Below, piece by piece: positions 36,701 to 46,734 of a stretch of 64,000 nucleotides of DNA. Under the pieces are notes generated by a model. The model was not told where the DNA came from. It did not search any database and worked only from the letters and a program-made list of their open reading frames with translations. Each line of letters begins with the position of its first letter. The stretch's first letter is position 1. Source of the stretch: an uncultured Methylococcaceae bacterium (GTDB lineage Bacteria > Pseudomonadota > Gammaproteobacteria > Methylococcales > Methylococcaceae). A program made the position numbers and the translations under genes. The stretch is taken from positions 1 through 64,000 of the forward strand of contig CAIODU010000056.1 in the NCBI GenBank assembly GCA_903857165.1. Reading direction: 5' to 3'.

Positions 36701-37245
36701 CCGACAACGCAGCCAAGGCAAGGGAATCCATGGAATCCGCCGCCGCCCGCTGGCGGGTGGCCTTGCGGCCTTGGGCGCGATTGCGATTGGCCCATGCGCT
36801 GCTGGCGGAGGCGCTGAATCGCTTCCGCGAACGCGCCCAAGCGCCGATGGTCGCCTCCGCCTCCGCCTATTTTTGCTTGATGACTGACGGCCGCTACGAA
36901 AAACTGGTGGCGGAAGAGGAGGATGGCAAGCCAGTGCTGCGGGCATTGCGGGCGGACGGGGTAAGAATCGGCATTAATGCCATGAGCGAGGGCACGGCGG
37001 ATCAGCTTTATCTGGCCCTGCGTCTGGCTGCGCTGGAACTGCGCAGAAGTTCACATCCACTGCTGCCTCTAGTGCTGGATGATGTCCTCGTCACCTCCGA
37101 CGACCAACGTGCGACAAACATTTTGCGGGCATTGGCACACTTTGCGGAAGGTGGGCAGGTAATGCTGCTTACCCATCACCGGCACCTTATCGAATTGGCG
37201 AAGGGGGAACTGGACGGGCAAGCCTTGGCCATCCATTATTTATGA
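33745..37245 (+). CDS. SbcC/YhaN-like AAA ATPase
   Basis: GPNEAGKSSALRAMTDLRFGIP Walker A; long coiled coils; MSEGTADQLYLALRLAALE signature; PLVLDDVLVTSDDQR Walker B. Confidence 0.92.
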   Translation: MKLLKLLLQAFGPFTETTLDFASGPANLHIIYGPNEAGKSSALRAMTDLRFGIPTRSPDDFIHPFNQLRIGGVFMDGQGETLGLTRRKGRGATLTQFNVSTGLPDPNLPVTRELELALTGGLERGEFEAMFGLDHFRLREGGGLLLKGEGELGLALFEASAGTLGIGAILAGLDADAKKLYNPHGAAKNSTINEARGQHDLQRQILRQAQTKPNDWQTLQRDHESAKSALADVDGALETQRRRENELTELRTVEPLLREHDRLLAELQDYAGIPDLPENAREERLSAEQDLHRIRLEIQDASQELGQCAEKLAILAIEPALLDHGEAIERLTAGVESVARSRLEIRQQQVAIEKMQGDIAAASARIGLASKELEPVLPSAGERVSLDRHLQELGKLAERLDGYRQRAEKVERALRQHFEETPVLPDRPGYAALALALRHAQGLGDVSRKKSELSRQLRSLESQMAQSLSDLGIASVDALRGISPLLENEIADTRQRLADIDKAIHTLRSEESLIRRDLGSQCLRRRQFQAEGEVVTAETLRLARTRRDRHWQQIRQAYVERQTSIAEQEGSLADVFETEQTEADRQADMLRADAKRAAGFEECSARIEEMEKRQPDIANGLLSLATRAEAIHAGWSQRLARAGLPMLQADSLREWQGLRLDALALHDRLSAAQADFDLVETESRSVATVLVAALKAVGCQPAEGGDAKGLPALIEQAATWVKSSTEAHAKHEERIKSLRFQQMEQEEVGKRIAETETGLRLHQDGLREWHSRLLLKPDSPPVAVKARLEELDVLERQMAQLNDALLRQAQRQSVIDDHESQAIRLAGLLGEPTPGLVEDFSDRLRKRLNLSKEQDQQRKSLLRDQARAAEKLKRAQAALESNTALLAQLCKAAGIESTGSLPEREQAASQKRQARNDLARLRQQLAQASARGEQSLRQSLAGLDAVAVNSEHERCKAGIVRLEQGQILARQKEEQTRRALEAVDASDNAAKARESMESAAARWRVALRPWARLRLAHALLAEALNRFRERAQAPMVASASAYFCLMTDGRYEKLVAEEEDGKPVLRALRADGVRIGINAMSEGTADQLYLALRLAALELRRSSHPLLPLVLDDVLVTSDDQRATNILRALAHFAEGGQVMLLTHHRHLIELAKGELDGQALAIHYL

Positions 37246-37312
37246 GGTCACACGTAGGGGCGGGTTTGGAACCCGCCCCTAATGCGATTGGGTTGAAAAT
37301 CGAATGAAAGCC

Positions 37313-38329
37313 TCATGGCCTTTTCTTATTATTCTTATGAACAGTCGAATCTTCCGTTTCCTGGGGCATTGTCTGGCCTATGGTGAATTTGGCGACGGCC
37401 CCGGCTTTACTTTTTGGCGGCGTGAAAGGCTTGCCATTGAACTCGATCCTCGTTGCGGGGGCGTTGCCCAAGACGACAAGGAAGGGTGCCTGCCCCGTGA
37501 AACTTTGGTCGGTGCCGGCTGGTATCTTTTTGTAGACAAGGCGGCGACCGGCATGGTCGCGGATACCCACCCAGGCAGTGGCAGAAAGGTGGATGGCAAT
37601 CGTGTCTGGCCCAAGGCTTTCAGGCGGGCTTGACGCGGCAGGACTCCCCGCCGCTTGCGAACTTGCATTGGCTGTCTTTTCATCCCCGGCCTTGGTGGCT
37701 TCAGGCTTTGGCGTATCCACAAGTTCATTTGTGCCGGTCGCAATCGCAGGCAAGGGTTTCTCCGCAAATTTGGCAGACTCGGCATTATCGCCCGGCTGGC
37801 TGCCCTGCCCATTGGGCAGGCTTTCCGACGACCCCTCGGGGGTTTTATTCCCATCCGCCGTTGGCGTGGATGACAGCGGCAGGGAGCCTGTCTCCACCCC
37901 CCACTGCGCTGCCGGCATCCACACTGAAAACAAATATCTGCTGCCAGCCCACGCAGCCACCGACAAAACACCAACAACTAGCAGCAGATAAAGACCCCAA
38001 GGCGGTTTTGCAGTTTCTGAGTTTTGCGGTGGCGTTTGGAGGTGGGCTTGATCCGGGAGAATAGCCCGGCTATAGGATTCGACCAAGGGTTCGGTTGGCA
38101 GACTTAACAACCGCCCGTAATTGCGGAGATAGCCCTTCACGAACACTGGCTGGAACTGGCCGAAATTGTTTTCTTCCAGCGCAATGATGACGCGGGGTGA
38201 GAGATGCAAACTGGCGGCAACGGATTGAATCGACAGATTGCCCGCTTCTCGCGCCCTGCGGAGTTGCCTGCCCACATCCACAAGGTGCTCGGTCGGTTCT
38301 TGGGGGTTCCCCTCGCTAAATTTAGACAC
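37313..38329 (-). CDS. RodZ-like HTH/DUF4115 protein
   Basis: VGRQLRRAREAGNLSIQSVAASLHLSPRVIIALEENNFGQFQPVFVKGYLRNYGRLL; TM; C-terminal DUF4115-like region. Confidence 0.85.
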   Translation of the reverse strand: MSKFSEGNPQEPTEHLVDVGRQLRRAREAGNLSIQSVAASLHLSPRVIIALEENNFGQFQPVFVKGYLRNYGRLLSLPTEPLVESYSRAILPDQAHLQTPPQNSETAKPPWGLYLLLVVGVLSVAAWAGSRYLFSVWMPAAQWGVETGSLPLSSTPTADGNKTPEGSSESLPNGQGSQPGDNAESAKFAEKPLPAIATGTNELVDTPKPEATKAGDEKTANASSQAAGSPAASSPPESLGPDTIAIHLSATAWVGIRDHAGRRLVYKKIPAGTDQSFTGQAPFLVVLGNAPATRIEFNGKPFTPPKSKAGAVAKFTIGQTMPQETEDSTVHKNNKKRP

Positions 38330-38682
38330 GTTTTACTCCAACAGATAATAAACTATTCAAGACAGTATTTTCGAATGCCTGCATCAATTTCACTTGGGCA
38401 ATCCCACACCCGACCGCCAAGACAATCGCTGCAACAACGCATTTCATGCTAGCCACACCTCGCCGCTAAAAATTAAGGGCATCTGCGGCCAAGATCGCCC
38501 TTGGCCTTCACTTGATGATAACGGGCAGTTTACATGATTTTGTTGCCGCTGACTCTTCAAAGCTTAAGTCAACAGCAATAATCACTTTGACTTTTTGCCA
38601 TCCAATGCAATGGAAGTGCAATGAACCACCCGGTAAATGGTATACTTCCAAAAAAACAGACGAATGCAATCAGTTGATTAAC

Positions 38683-39987
38683 ATGAAATACCTGACAGAA
38701 TGCCCAGAACGGAAATCACTCAACGATGATATTCATGCCAGACCTTATCTGGAACTGAATCCACCGGAACAGATTTCTTATCTTGCCTTGTTAGTGGACC
38801 GGGAAGAACGCTTACGCGAGCCGGCGCACTTGCGATTGCTCTGCGAGCAGTTCGGCTTGCCGCAGCCAGTCAATTTGGACAGCAAAGATATTTTAATCGA
38901 TTTTGGCAAATTCCGCCTGAAGATGGAGGTGCACGCGGAATATACCCATTACAAAATCATACAACAGTCAAAACCTAAAGACCCGTTCGCCAGACCGCCT
39001 ATACTATCGGTACCCGGGGAATGGCTTGGCGGGTTGCCGGGAAAAGTATTGGTCGGCATCCATGTTGCCATTCTTGATGGGTCAAATTCAAAACTAAATC
39101 TTGCCCCGGAAAACCTGCCCCGCTATTTTGACGGCAATCGCTTGATTGGCGGCAACATTGCCGGCGGAAACGGGGCCGCTTATAGTGACTTCTTGATTCA
39201 TGAAGATGGCTTTAGCCGCCTACTCATCGTCAATCACCAGTTTGCCCCCGGCCAGGCGGGGCGGTGTTTGCAGCGGTTATTGGAAATCGAAACCTACCGC
39301 ATGTTGGCCTTGCTCGGCTTGCCGAAGGCGAGGGCCATTTTGCCTGAATTGCCCAATGCCGACCACCAGTTGGTCAGATTGACGGCTTCCCTGGATGAGG
39401 ATGACGGGCAATCCGACGAAACCTTGCTGGACGAACTGACCCGGCTCGCCGCCACCATCGAAAACAAAGTGTCCGCGACCTATGCCCGCTTCAACGCCAC
39501 CCGCAGTTACGCTTCCCTCGTCACGATTAGGCTGGAACAACTGCGCGAATCCAAAATAGAAGGCATACCCACCTTCACCGAGTTTTTGGAGCGCCGTTTG
39601 AACCCCGCCATCAGTACATGCAATTCGGTTGACCATTGGCTGCACCAGTTGGCCCAACGCATCTCCAATATCAACCAGTTATTGCTTACCCGGATTGATG
39701 TCCGGCGCAAGCAGCAAAACCAAGATATATTAGAGTCCTTAAACCGACGTGCAAAAATGCAACTGCGTTTGCAACAGGCCATTGAGGGAGTGTCGGTGAT
39801 GGCAATCACCTATACCGCCGTGAGTTTGATTGGCGTACTGCTCGGCGGGGTCAAGTCGATAGGCATCCATATCAACTCTGACTTGGCCATGGCCTTGGTC
39901 ATCCCCATCATTGGATATTTTGTTTATCTCGGCGCGGTTCATCTTAATGAAACCATAGAAAAGGAAGACAAGGGGCAAAATGGTTAG
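38683..39987 (+). CDS. DUF3422-family membrane protein
   Basis: RKSLNDDIHARPYLELNPPEQISYLALL..FRLKMEVHAEYTHYKII; two C-terminal TMs. Confidence 0.85.
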   Translation: MKYLTECPERKSLNDDIHARPYLELNPPEQISYLALLVDREERLREPAHLRLLCEQFGLPQPVNLDSKDILIDFGKFRLKMEVHAEYTHYKIIQQSKPKDPFARPPILSVPGEWLGGLPGKVLVGIHVAILDGSNSKLNLAPENLPRYFDGNRLIGGNIAGGNGAAYSDFLIHEDGFSRLLIVNHQFAPGQAGRCLQRLLEIETYRMLALLGLPKARAILPELPNADHQLVRLTASLDEDDGQSDETLLDELTRLAATIENKVSATYARFNATRSYASLVTIRLEQLRESKIEGIPTFTEFLERRLNPAISTCNSVDHWLHQLAQRISNINQLLLTRIDVRRKQQNQDILESLNRRAKMQLRLQQAIEGVSVMAITYTAVSLIGVLLGGVKSIGIHINSDLAMALVIPIIGYFVYLGAVHLNETIEKEDKGQNG

Positions 39988-40046
39988 GACATTTGCGGGA
40001 ATGCCCTTACCCGAAGGGATTTTTTTTCGAAAATCGCCTTGGCACA

Positions 40047-40853
40047 TTAACACACCTCGTCCCTGACCGGATTGGTGAGTTTGCCGATATTTTCAATCTC
40101 AACAGTCACCGTATCGCCCTCCTTTAGCCAAACGGGTGGGGTACGCGCCATGCCGACGCCGTGCGGCGTGCCTGTCAGAATCACGGTGCCCGGCAGCAGC
40201 GTCGTGCTGCCGCTCAAGAATGCAATCAGCGCCGGCACGTCGAAAATCATGTCGCTGGTGTTCCAATCTTGCATGATCTGTCCATTCAGGACGGTCTTGA
40301 TGCTCAGATTGTTCGGATTGGGAATCTCATCAGCTGTAACCAGCACCGGGCCGAGTGGGCAGAACGTGTCGAACGTCTTGCCACGGCACCACTGGCCGCC
40401 TCCCCCAGACTTCTGCCAATCACGGGCGCTGACATCATTGGCGCAGGTGTAGCCCAGCACATGGGCGAGGGCGTTCTCCCGGCTCACATTCTTGGCTGCC
40501 TTGCCGATGACCACCGCCAGTTCGCACTCATAATCGACCTTGTCGCTTTTCAAATGCATAGGCAGGAAGATAGGTTCCCCCGGATGCTGAATGACGTTCG
40601 GCAGCTTCATGAACACCACAGGATGCTGCGGAATGGCCGCCTTCGCCTCTTCCGCATGAAACGTGTAGTTCAAGCCGATGCACACAATCGCCACCGGCTG
40701 AATCGGAGCGAGCAACCTTGACACCTTGACTTGGCGATCCGTCACTTGATACTCACCAAACAGATTGCCTTCAATTGCCAGCGCTGAACCGTCCGGCTGT
40801 TGCGAGGCGTGTCCGCCATCACCCTGCGCATCAATGTAACGGATTATCTTCAT
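40047..40853 (-). CDS. Fumarylacetoacetate hydrolase family protein
   Basis: [75 protein letters not shown]. Confidence 0.95.
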   Translation of the reverse strand: MKIIRYIDAQGDGGHASQQPDGSALAIEGNLFGEYQVTDRQVKVSRLLAPIQPVAIVCIGLNYTFHAEEAKAAIPQHPVVFMKLPNVIQHPGEPIFLPMHLKSDKVDYECELAVVIGKAAKNVSRENALAHVLGYTCANDVSARDWQKSGGGGQWCRGKTFDTFCPLGPVLVTADEIPNPNNLSIKTVLNGQIMQDWNTSDMIFDVPALIAFLSGSTTLLPGTVILTGTPHGVGMARTPPVWLKEGDTVTVEIENIGKLTNPVRDEVC

Positions 40854-40888
40854 TGTAAATATTGCCAAAAAGGGGTTGGGGAGTGTGC

Positions 40889-41013
40889 CCAATACTGTTG
40901 AATTAAGCCTATGCAACAGAATCCGTAGGGCGGCAACCCTTTGCCGCCGAGGGGAGAACAAGTTCATTGTCGGCATGGGGATGCCGACCTACTCCTTAAT
41001 TCAACAGTATTGG
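40889..41013. repeat. MITE-like element with 19-bp TIR CCAATACTGTTGAATTAAG
   Basis: CCAATACTGTTGAATTAAG ... CTTAATTCAACAGTATTGG, flanked by direct repeat GGGGAGTGTGCC. Confidence 0.85.
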
Positions 41014-41107
41014 GGAGTGTGCCTGGGGGTTTACCGGACACCTGAGCATGAAAAATACGCAGGCAGAGGCGGATTGTCAATCAATTTGGACAACCCGCGT
41101 CAATAGC

Positions 41108-42640
41108 TTACTCTGGAAGCTTGTAGCCTTTGTCTTGAAATAATTTCACACAAGCATCGACCACAGGCCCGTCGAACAGAATGCCCCGTTGCGCGACGAT
41201 TTCCCCAAGCGCCGCCTTGACGCCAAGGGCGGGCCGGTAAGTGCTGTGGGACGACATGGCTTCGACCACATCGGCGACGGCGAGAATTTTCGATTCCAGC
41301 AACATTTGATTGCCTTTCAAGCCTTGTGGATAGCCCGTGCCGTTGACGCGCTCGTGATGCTGCAAAATAATCTGCGCAATGGGCCAAGGGTATTCTATGT
41401 CTTTAACCATCTCGAAGCCAAAGCTTGAGTGTTCCTGTATCAGGGAGAACTCTTTGGAGGTCAAGCCTCTTGGTTTGCTGAATAATTCGGACGGAATGCG
41501 AATCTTGCCGACATCATGAAATGTGGCTGCCAGGTGCAGGCCATGAATACGATCTTCCGTTAGCCCCAACTGACCGGCAATCTCCCTGCAGAGGCTTGCA
41601 ACCCGGCGTTGATGCCCTCCGACATGGGTGCCGCGCAGGTCGATCATGGAAGCGATGGCTTGGATCGACTGTTCCAGGCTGTTGCGCAGTGCGGCTTCGT
41701 TCTTTCTGTAGGTGGCGAGTGTGCGCAGAGTGACGATGCCATAAGCCAGATCGTCAGCCAGTTCTTGCAGCAGCGCCCGTTCTTCGACTGGCCAAGTCTC
41801 AATCGACGAACCGTACACCGTGACACACCCCAACAAACCACTGGCGTGGCGAAGCGGCAGTGCGATTGCCGAATGATATCCGCGCGTCAATGCCTCGACC
41901 CTCCATGGGATCATGCTGGGATCGTTGGCGATATCTTCGACGAATTGCAATTCGCCCGACCTGATCGCGTTGCCGGTCGGCCCCAATCCTTTCTCGGTGT
42001 AGCCCCAAGTGACTTCCGCAACTTTCAAATAACCTTCTTCGTAACCATAGTGGGCCATCGGTTGCACCCGACTTCCCCCTGATGCGTCGGCATAACCCAC
42101 CCATGCCATGCGATAGCCCCCGGTCTCCACGATGACGCGGCAGATTGAGTTGAGCAGATCCAATTCGTCCGGTGTGTTTATCAAAACTGTCGTGGTGTCG
42201 CTGATGACTTTTAACGCACGGGCGGTGATTCTCAGTGCTTTTTCCGCCAAATCCTGCGCGGTGATATTGCGTATCGTGCACTGAATGACAGCAACGCCAT
42301 CGTAGTTTGACAAAAAACAGGCAAATTCGACGGAAATTTGCTGTCCATCCTTGGTTTTCAATGGAAGGTTGTCATAACGGATGTGGCCCTTCTTCTGCAA
42401 ATCGACAAAAGCTTCCTTGCCGAGTTCGGTGTTCTCAAACACACCCACTTCCCAAACCCGCTTTCCTAGAAACTCTTCACGGGTATAGCCCAGCAAGTCA
42501 ACCATAAAAGGGTTGACATCCTCGATTTGCGAAGTCCATGCATTAAGCAAGAGGATGCCATCTTGGGCAGTTTCAAAAAGCTGACGGTAGCGCCGGTTCA
42601 GATCGGCTGCCGAAAGCGGCATACTGCTTTGTGTCATATC
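41108..42640 (-). CDS. PAS-GAF-HD-GYP signalling protein (putative c-di-GMP phosphodiesterase)
   Basis: YRQLFETAQDGILLLNAWTSQIEDVNPFMVDLLGY (PAS); HDVGKIRIPSELFSKPRGLTSKE.. HHERVNGTGYPQGLKG (HD-GYP). Confidence 0.9.
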   Translation of the reverse strand, partial: DMTQSSMPLSAADLNRRYRQLFETAQDGILLLNAWTSQIEDVNPFMVDLLGYTREEFLGKRVWEVGVFENTELGKEAFVDLQKKGHIRYDNLPLKTKDGQQISVEFACFLSNYDGVAVIQCTIRNITAQDLAEKALRITARALKVISDTTTVLINTPDELDLLNSICRVIVETGGYRMAWVGYADASGGSRVQPMAHYGYEEGYLKVAEVTWGYTEKGLGPTGNAIRSGELQFVEDIANDPSMIPWRVEALTRGYHSAIALPLRHASGLLGCVTVYGSSIETWPVEERALLQELADDLAYGIVTLRTLATYRKNEAALRNSLEQSIQAIASMIDLRGTHVGGHQRRVASLCREIAGQLGLTEDRIHGLHLAATFHDVGKIRIPSELFSKPRGLTSKEFSLIQEHSSFGFEMVKDIEYPWPIAQIILQHHERVNGTGYPQGLKGNQMLLESKILAVADVVEAMSSHSTYRPALGVKAALGEIVAQRGILFDGPVVDACVKLFQDKGYKLPE

Positions 42641-42900
42641 GTGCCTATTGCCTTTGTCCACGGAAATCCTCCAACAAGAAGTGAAGCCTGAATTGAATTC
42701 CCCCACCATTGGGGGTAGCTCAAGGATACTCCGAAGTATCGGACGATGAAACCTTGTGACCGCAGGAAACACCCTCCCGCCTTGTTTTAGGGCGTCAAGA
42801 ACTTCGCGTCGAGGTCAACACTTACATAACGGCAAGTTACCGTCCATGGCACTGGATTCCTGCATCCCTGCTGGAATGACGGCATTTTCGGTTTGGCGGG

Positions 42901-43030
42901 ACTTGTGTATAACGACGAGAGCTCCAGCTTGGGAACCCATTGCTGGCAAGCTCCAGCTTGTCTTGTCCGGGGAAGCTGGAGCTTCCAAGGCCGCATTCCC
43001 AGGCTGGATCTCTCGCCGTTATACACAAGT
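42901..43030. repeat. Inverted-repeat element with ACTTGTGTATAACG ends
   Basis: ACTTGTGTATAACGACGAGAG ... CTCTCGCCGTTATACACAAGT, interior CAAGCTCCAGCTTG palindromes. Confidence 0.8.
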
Positions 43031-43198
43031 GTAAGAGGCCCGTCATTCCGGCATGGACTGCCGGAATCCAGTCACAAGGATGTGAACCTAGGGGCTGGCA
43101 ACTCACCTGAATCAAGCACTTGTGCAAGCGGCATGTTACCGTCCTTAGGCTCTGGATTCCGGCAGTCCATGCCGGAATGACGGCATTTTCGGTTTGGC

Positions 43199-43323
43199 GG
43201 GACTTGTGTATGACGATGAGAGCTCCGGCTTGGGAACCCATCGCTGGCAAGCTCCAGCTTGTCTTGTCTGGGGAAGCTGGAGCTTCCAAGGCCGCATTCC
43301 CAAGCCGGAGCTTGGGGACGAGC
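43199..43323. repeat. Second partial copy of the ACTTGTGTAT-bounded element
   Basis: ACTTGTGTATGACGATGAGAGCTCCGGCTTGGGAACCCATCGCTGGCAAGCTCCAGCTTGTCTTGTCTGGGGAAGCTGGAGCTTCCAAGGCCGCATTCCC. Confidence 0.7.
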
Positions 43324-43460
43324 GAAAATACAAATGATTGTGCCGAAGGCACTCCTTCTTGTCAAAAGCCTTTTAGACTCCAACCCATTGATTTATCGTT
43401 GTCAAAATGGGCAAAAACCGAATACTTTCACAGTCTCCTGAACGCGGGAATCATCACAAC

Positions 43461-44207
43461 CTACACCGATTTCGTCCGCCCGCGCCGCCGCGCCACGAGC
43501 CACCAGGCCGCGATGGCACTGGCTACAAGGGCCAGAGACGGCGGCTCTGGCACCGACTGTGTTTTTCCGAAGGAAATACTCAGCGTTGGATAGCTGTCGA
43601 GGGTGTTTAAGTAATTGGCAGTGTTGTTACGGAACGTGTCGAGTGCGGTGAATCCGTCGCCGACGGTATAGGCAGCGTTGGTGGTGCCATTCGCATATCC
43701 GGTCTGCCGCATCACTCCTAAATTGACGGAGGGACTGTAGAGAATCAGGGAATAGGCGGTATCGCCGCTCATCACATAATTCGACACATTAGGAATTTGA
43801 CTGGCATCGAGATTTAAATCGAAGGAAGTAGCAGTGGTTGTTGGCAACGTGAAAGAAAGCGTGTCAACCGCAAGTTCACTCGACCCGGCTACCGCTGAAT
43901 AGGCGATGGCGTTGTTGGTGTTATGCAGCGCTAGTTTTACCGTGGCGCTAGGGCCACCCGAAACGCCGGAGGAGTTCAGCCCTAGCTTCACCCAGTCAAG
44001 CGAGTAGCTGCTGCCCGGGCCGGTTTTGAACGCGACACCGACATTGCTCGTATAGCTAGTGCCGGCAGGAAAGTTAGGAAAGTTAACATTTGAATTGCCT
44101 GGTTGAGTGGGAGCAAACCACGTTATGGGGGTGGCGTTGGCGATGCTGCCGACACTCCCATAAATGAGTGTGGCGGTAATGGCTATTATTTGGAACGAAG
44201 CTCGCAT
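43461..44207 (-). CDS. PEP-CTERM sorting-domain exported protein
   Basis: Signal peptide MRASFQIIAITATLIYGSVGSIANA; C-terminus SVPEPPSLALVASAIAAWWLVARRRGRTKSV. Confidence 0.85.
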   Translation of the reverse strand: MRASFQIIAITATLIYGSVGSIANATPITWFAPTQPGNSNVNFPNFPAGTSYTSNVGVAFKTGPGSSYSLDWVKLGLNSSGVSGGPSATVKLALHNTNNAIAYSAVAGSSELAVDTLSFTLPTTTATSFDLNLDASQIPNVSNYVMSGDTAYSLILYSPSVNLGVMRQTGYANGTTNAAYTVGDGFTALDTFRNNTANYLNTLDSYPTLSISFGKTQSVPEPPSLALVASAIAAWWLVARRRGRTKSV

Positions 44208-44921
44208 AAATGCACCCCTATGGGCAGAGTAAAAGCATTCATTTTACATGTTTATAAATGTAGGTCAAAACTTTCGCCAATCAGCATGAGTGATTTGGCT
44301 GGTTCCCAAGCTCCGGCTCTCATCGTTATACACAAGTCCCGCTGACCCAAAAACGCCGTCATTCCGGCATGGATGCCGGAATCCAGAGCCTAAGGACGGT
44401 AACTTGCCGGTTGCGTAAGTGTTTGAAAAAGGCTTGATGGCGACCCCTAGATTCACATCCTTGTGACTGGATTCCGGCAGTCCATGCCGGAATGACGGGC
44501 ATCTTACACTTGTGTATAACGACGAGAGCACCCGCTTGGGTATGGGGTTCCGCCGGCCCCATGCCCAAGCGGGTGCTTGGGGTTCCCAGTAGGTCGGCAA
44601 CCCTTTGCCGACATGGGTGCTGAGCGAAGCCTGCCAGTAGCATGCGCAATGGCAGCGGCAAGGGCTCCCCGCCGTGACGGTCGCGGTCAATTTGTCCTCG
44701 CTACAGTTCCGCCAAAGAAATTTTCGAGGCGTTGGGCAAAAAAGCGCAGGCCGTACTGGTTTGATCCCGGCTTTCCTTGGAATTTAAAGTAGATACATTT
44801 TCAGCCTAGTTTGAAGCGATGTGGTGTAAAATTGGACGGCTAGGTCCGTAAGACAACCCGCCACAAAAACACGGGGGACCGGATTCATTTATTTTTTTTA
44901 CTATCAGCGGAGAAATTATCC

Positions 44922-46382
44922 ATGGCGGAATTAGCCGAATATGTTGAAGGCCTTCCCAATATCTGCGGCCAGGAAGCCGAAATAGAAGCGACCCTGAAAC
45001 AACGGGCCACCACGATTTACGCACCCGAAACCCAGATTCCCTTTGACCGGATCAACAGTGCTTGCGCGATTGCCCTGCACATGCACCAACCGCTGATTCC
45101 GGCTGGCGGATGGGAACTGCGCACCGCCGGCATCATCAGCAACCTTCAATACATGATGGAAAACCAGGGGATCGGCGATAATCACAATGCCGGGGGTTTC
45201 CACTGGTGCTATAAACGGATCGGCGAATTTGTGCCGCAATTGATCCACGAAGGCAAGCAACCCCGCGTGATGTTGGAATACTCGGGAACCCTGTTCCATG
45301 GGCTTAGGAAAATGGGTCTGCACGATGTTTTTGATGTTTTGAAAAACGTCACTTGCAACCACCAATACCGCCACGCCGTGGAATGGCTCGGCGCACCTTG
45401 GGGCCATGCGGTCGCGCCGTCCACGCCGGCGCAAGATTTCCGTCTCCACGTCAAGGCTTTCCAGCATCATTTTGCCGCCATTTTCGGCAAAGAGGCGTTA
45501 AGTCGGGTGCGCGGCTTCTCGCCTTCGGAAATGGCACTGCCCAACCATCCCGACGTTGCTTACGAATACATAAAAACACTGCGCGATTGCGGCTATTCTT
45601 GGGTGTTGATCCAAGAGCACTCCGTCGAGCTTGCCGAAAACGGCCATGGCTTGGAAAAAAAGCACCTGCCCCACCGCCTCGTGTGCCAGAACTCCAAAGG
45701 GGAAAGCGTCGATATCATCGCCATTATCAAGACGCAAGGCAGTGACACCAAGTTGGTGGCGCAGATGCAGCCCTACTACGAAGCCAAAAGCCTGTCGCGT
45801 TGGGAATTGGGAGGCAAAAGCGTGCCGCCCTTGGTGACCCAGATCGCCGACGGTGAAAATGGCGGGGTGATGATGAACGAGTTCCCCGGCAAATTCCTTG
45901 AAGTGGCCCGCGAGTCGACCGGTTCGAATACGCCGATGCTGAACGTCACCGAATATTTGGAGTACCTGTTCGGCTTAGGTGTCAAAGAAAGTGATTTCCC
46001 CGTGATCCAACCCATTCACCAGAAAGCCATTTGGGCTCGTTTCACGGCAGGTGATGGCCCGGGGAAACTGGCGCAAACCATTGCCGAACTGCGCAAGGAA
46101 GATTATCGCTTCCACATGGAGGGCGGCAGTTGGACCAACGACATTTCCTGGGTGAAGGGTTACGACAACGTACTCGGCCCGATGGAAGAAGCCAGCTCGC
46201 TGTTCCATGAAAAAGTGCTGAAGCCCGGCATTCCGGCCAGCGACCCGCGCTACCGCAACGCCTTGTTCCATCTGATGACCGCGCAGACCAGTTGCTACCG
46301 TTATTGGGGCCAGGGGCAGTGGACGGACTACGGACGGGAGATTTGCCGCCGGACGGTGGAAATCCTACGCAATGATTTCTAA
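44922..46382 (+). CDS. Glycoside hydrolase family 57 protein
   Basis: CAIALHMHQPLIPAGGW, GFSPSEMALPNHPDVAYEYIKTLRDCGYSWVLIQEHS, MMNEFPGKF. Confidence 0.88.
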   Translation: MAELAEYVEGLPNICGQEAEIEATLKQRATTIYAPETQIPFDRINSACAIALHMHQPLIPAGGWELRTAGIISNLQYMMENQGIGDNHNAGGFHWCYKRIGEFVPQLIHEGKQPRVMLEYSGTLFHGLRKMGLHDVFDVLKNVTCNHQYRHAVEWLGAPWGHAVAPSTPAQDFRLHVKAFQHHFAAIFGKEALSRVRGFSPSEMALPNHPDVAYEYIKTLRDCGYSWVLIQEHSVELAENGHGLEKKHLPHRLVCQNSKGESVDIIAIIKTQGSDTKLVAQMQPYYEAKSLSRWELGGKSVPPLVTQIADGENGGVMMNEFPGKFLEVARESTGSNTPMLNVTEYLEYLFGLGVKESDFPVIQPIHQKAIWARFTAGDGPGKLAQTIAELRKEDYRFHMEGGSWTNDISWVKGYDNVLGPMEEASSLFHEKVLKPGIPASDPRYRNALFHLMTAQTSCYRYWGQGQWTDYGREICRRTVEILRNDF

Positions 46383-46450
46383 GCACTGATTTCCGTTGGC
46401 ATATTGACAGAACCAAGCTGGATTGGCGATAATTGACAGTCTCATAGCGT

Positions 46451-46527
46451 GGCAACGTAGCTCAGTTGGTTAGAGCATCGCATTCATAATGCGGGGGTCG
46501 CAGGTTCAAGTCCCGCCGTTGCTACCA
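46451..46527 (+). tRNA. tRNA-Met (anticodon CAT), CCA encoded
   Basis: GGCAACGTAGCTCAGTTGGTTAGAGCATCGCATTCATAATGCGGGGGTCGCAGGTTCAAGTCCCGCCGTTGCTACCA folds as a cloverleaf. Confidence 0.97.
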
Positions 46528-46534
46528 TAAATTC

Positions 46535-46569
46535 AAGCGGTTAGGCGATATTGCCTACCGCTTTTTTTT
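46535..46569 (+). terminator. Rho-independent terminator after tRNA
   Basis: AAGCGGTTAGGCGATATTGCCTACCGCTTTTTTTT. Confidence 0.9.
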
Positions 46570-46734
46570 CGTTGACTTGCCCAAAACGCCAAAGAAAAGC
46601 CGTGTGAATAACGTTGCCGGACGGGGCGAATGGCAGATCGAAAACGCCCCAAAGAAACAAACCGGAGGCACAACGACGGACTATCTTCAAATTATCACCC
46701 TTGAACCCGGCAAGCCAATCACAGGAGACAACTA

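Noticed and set aside
42840-43330. Repeats considered as a CRISPR array
   Set aside because: Units are long, palindromic and unevenly spaced, with no short direct repeat/spacer periodicity and no cas genes.
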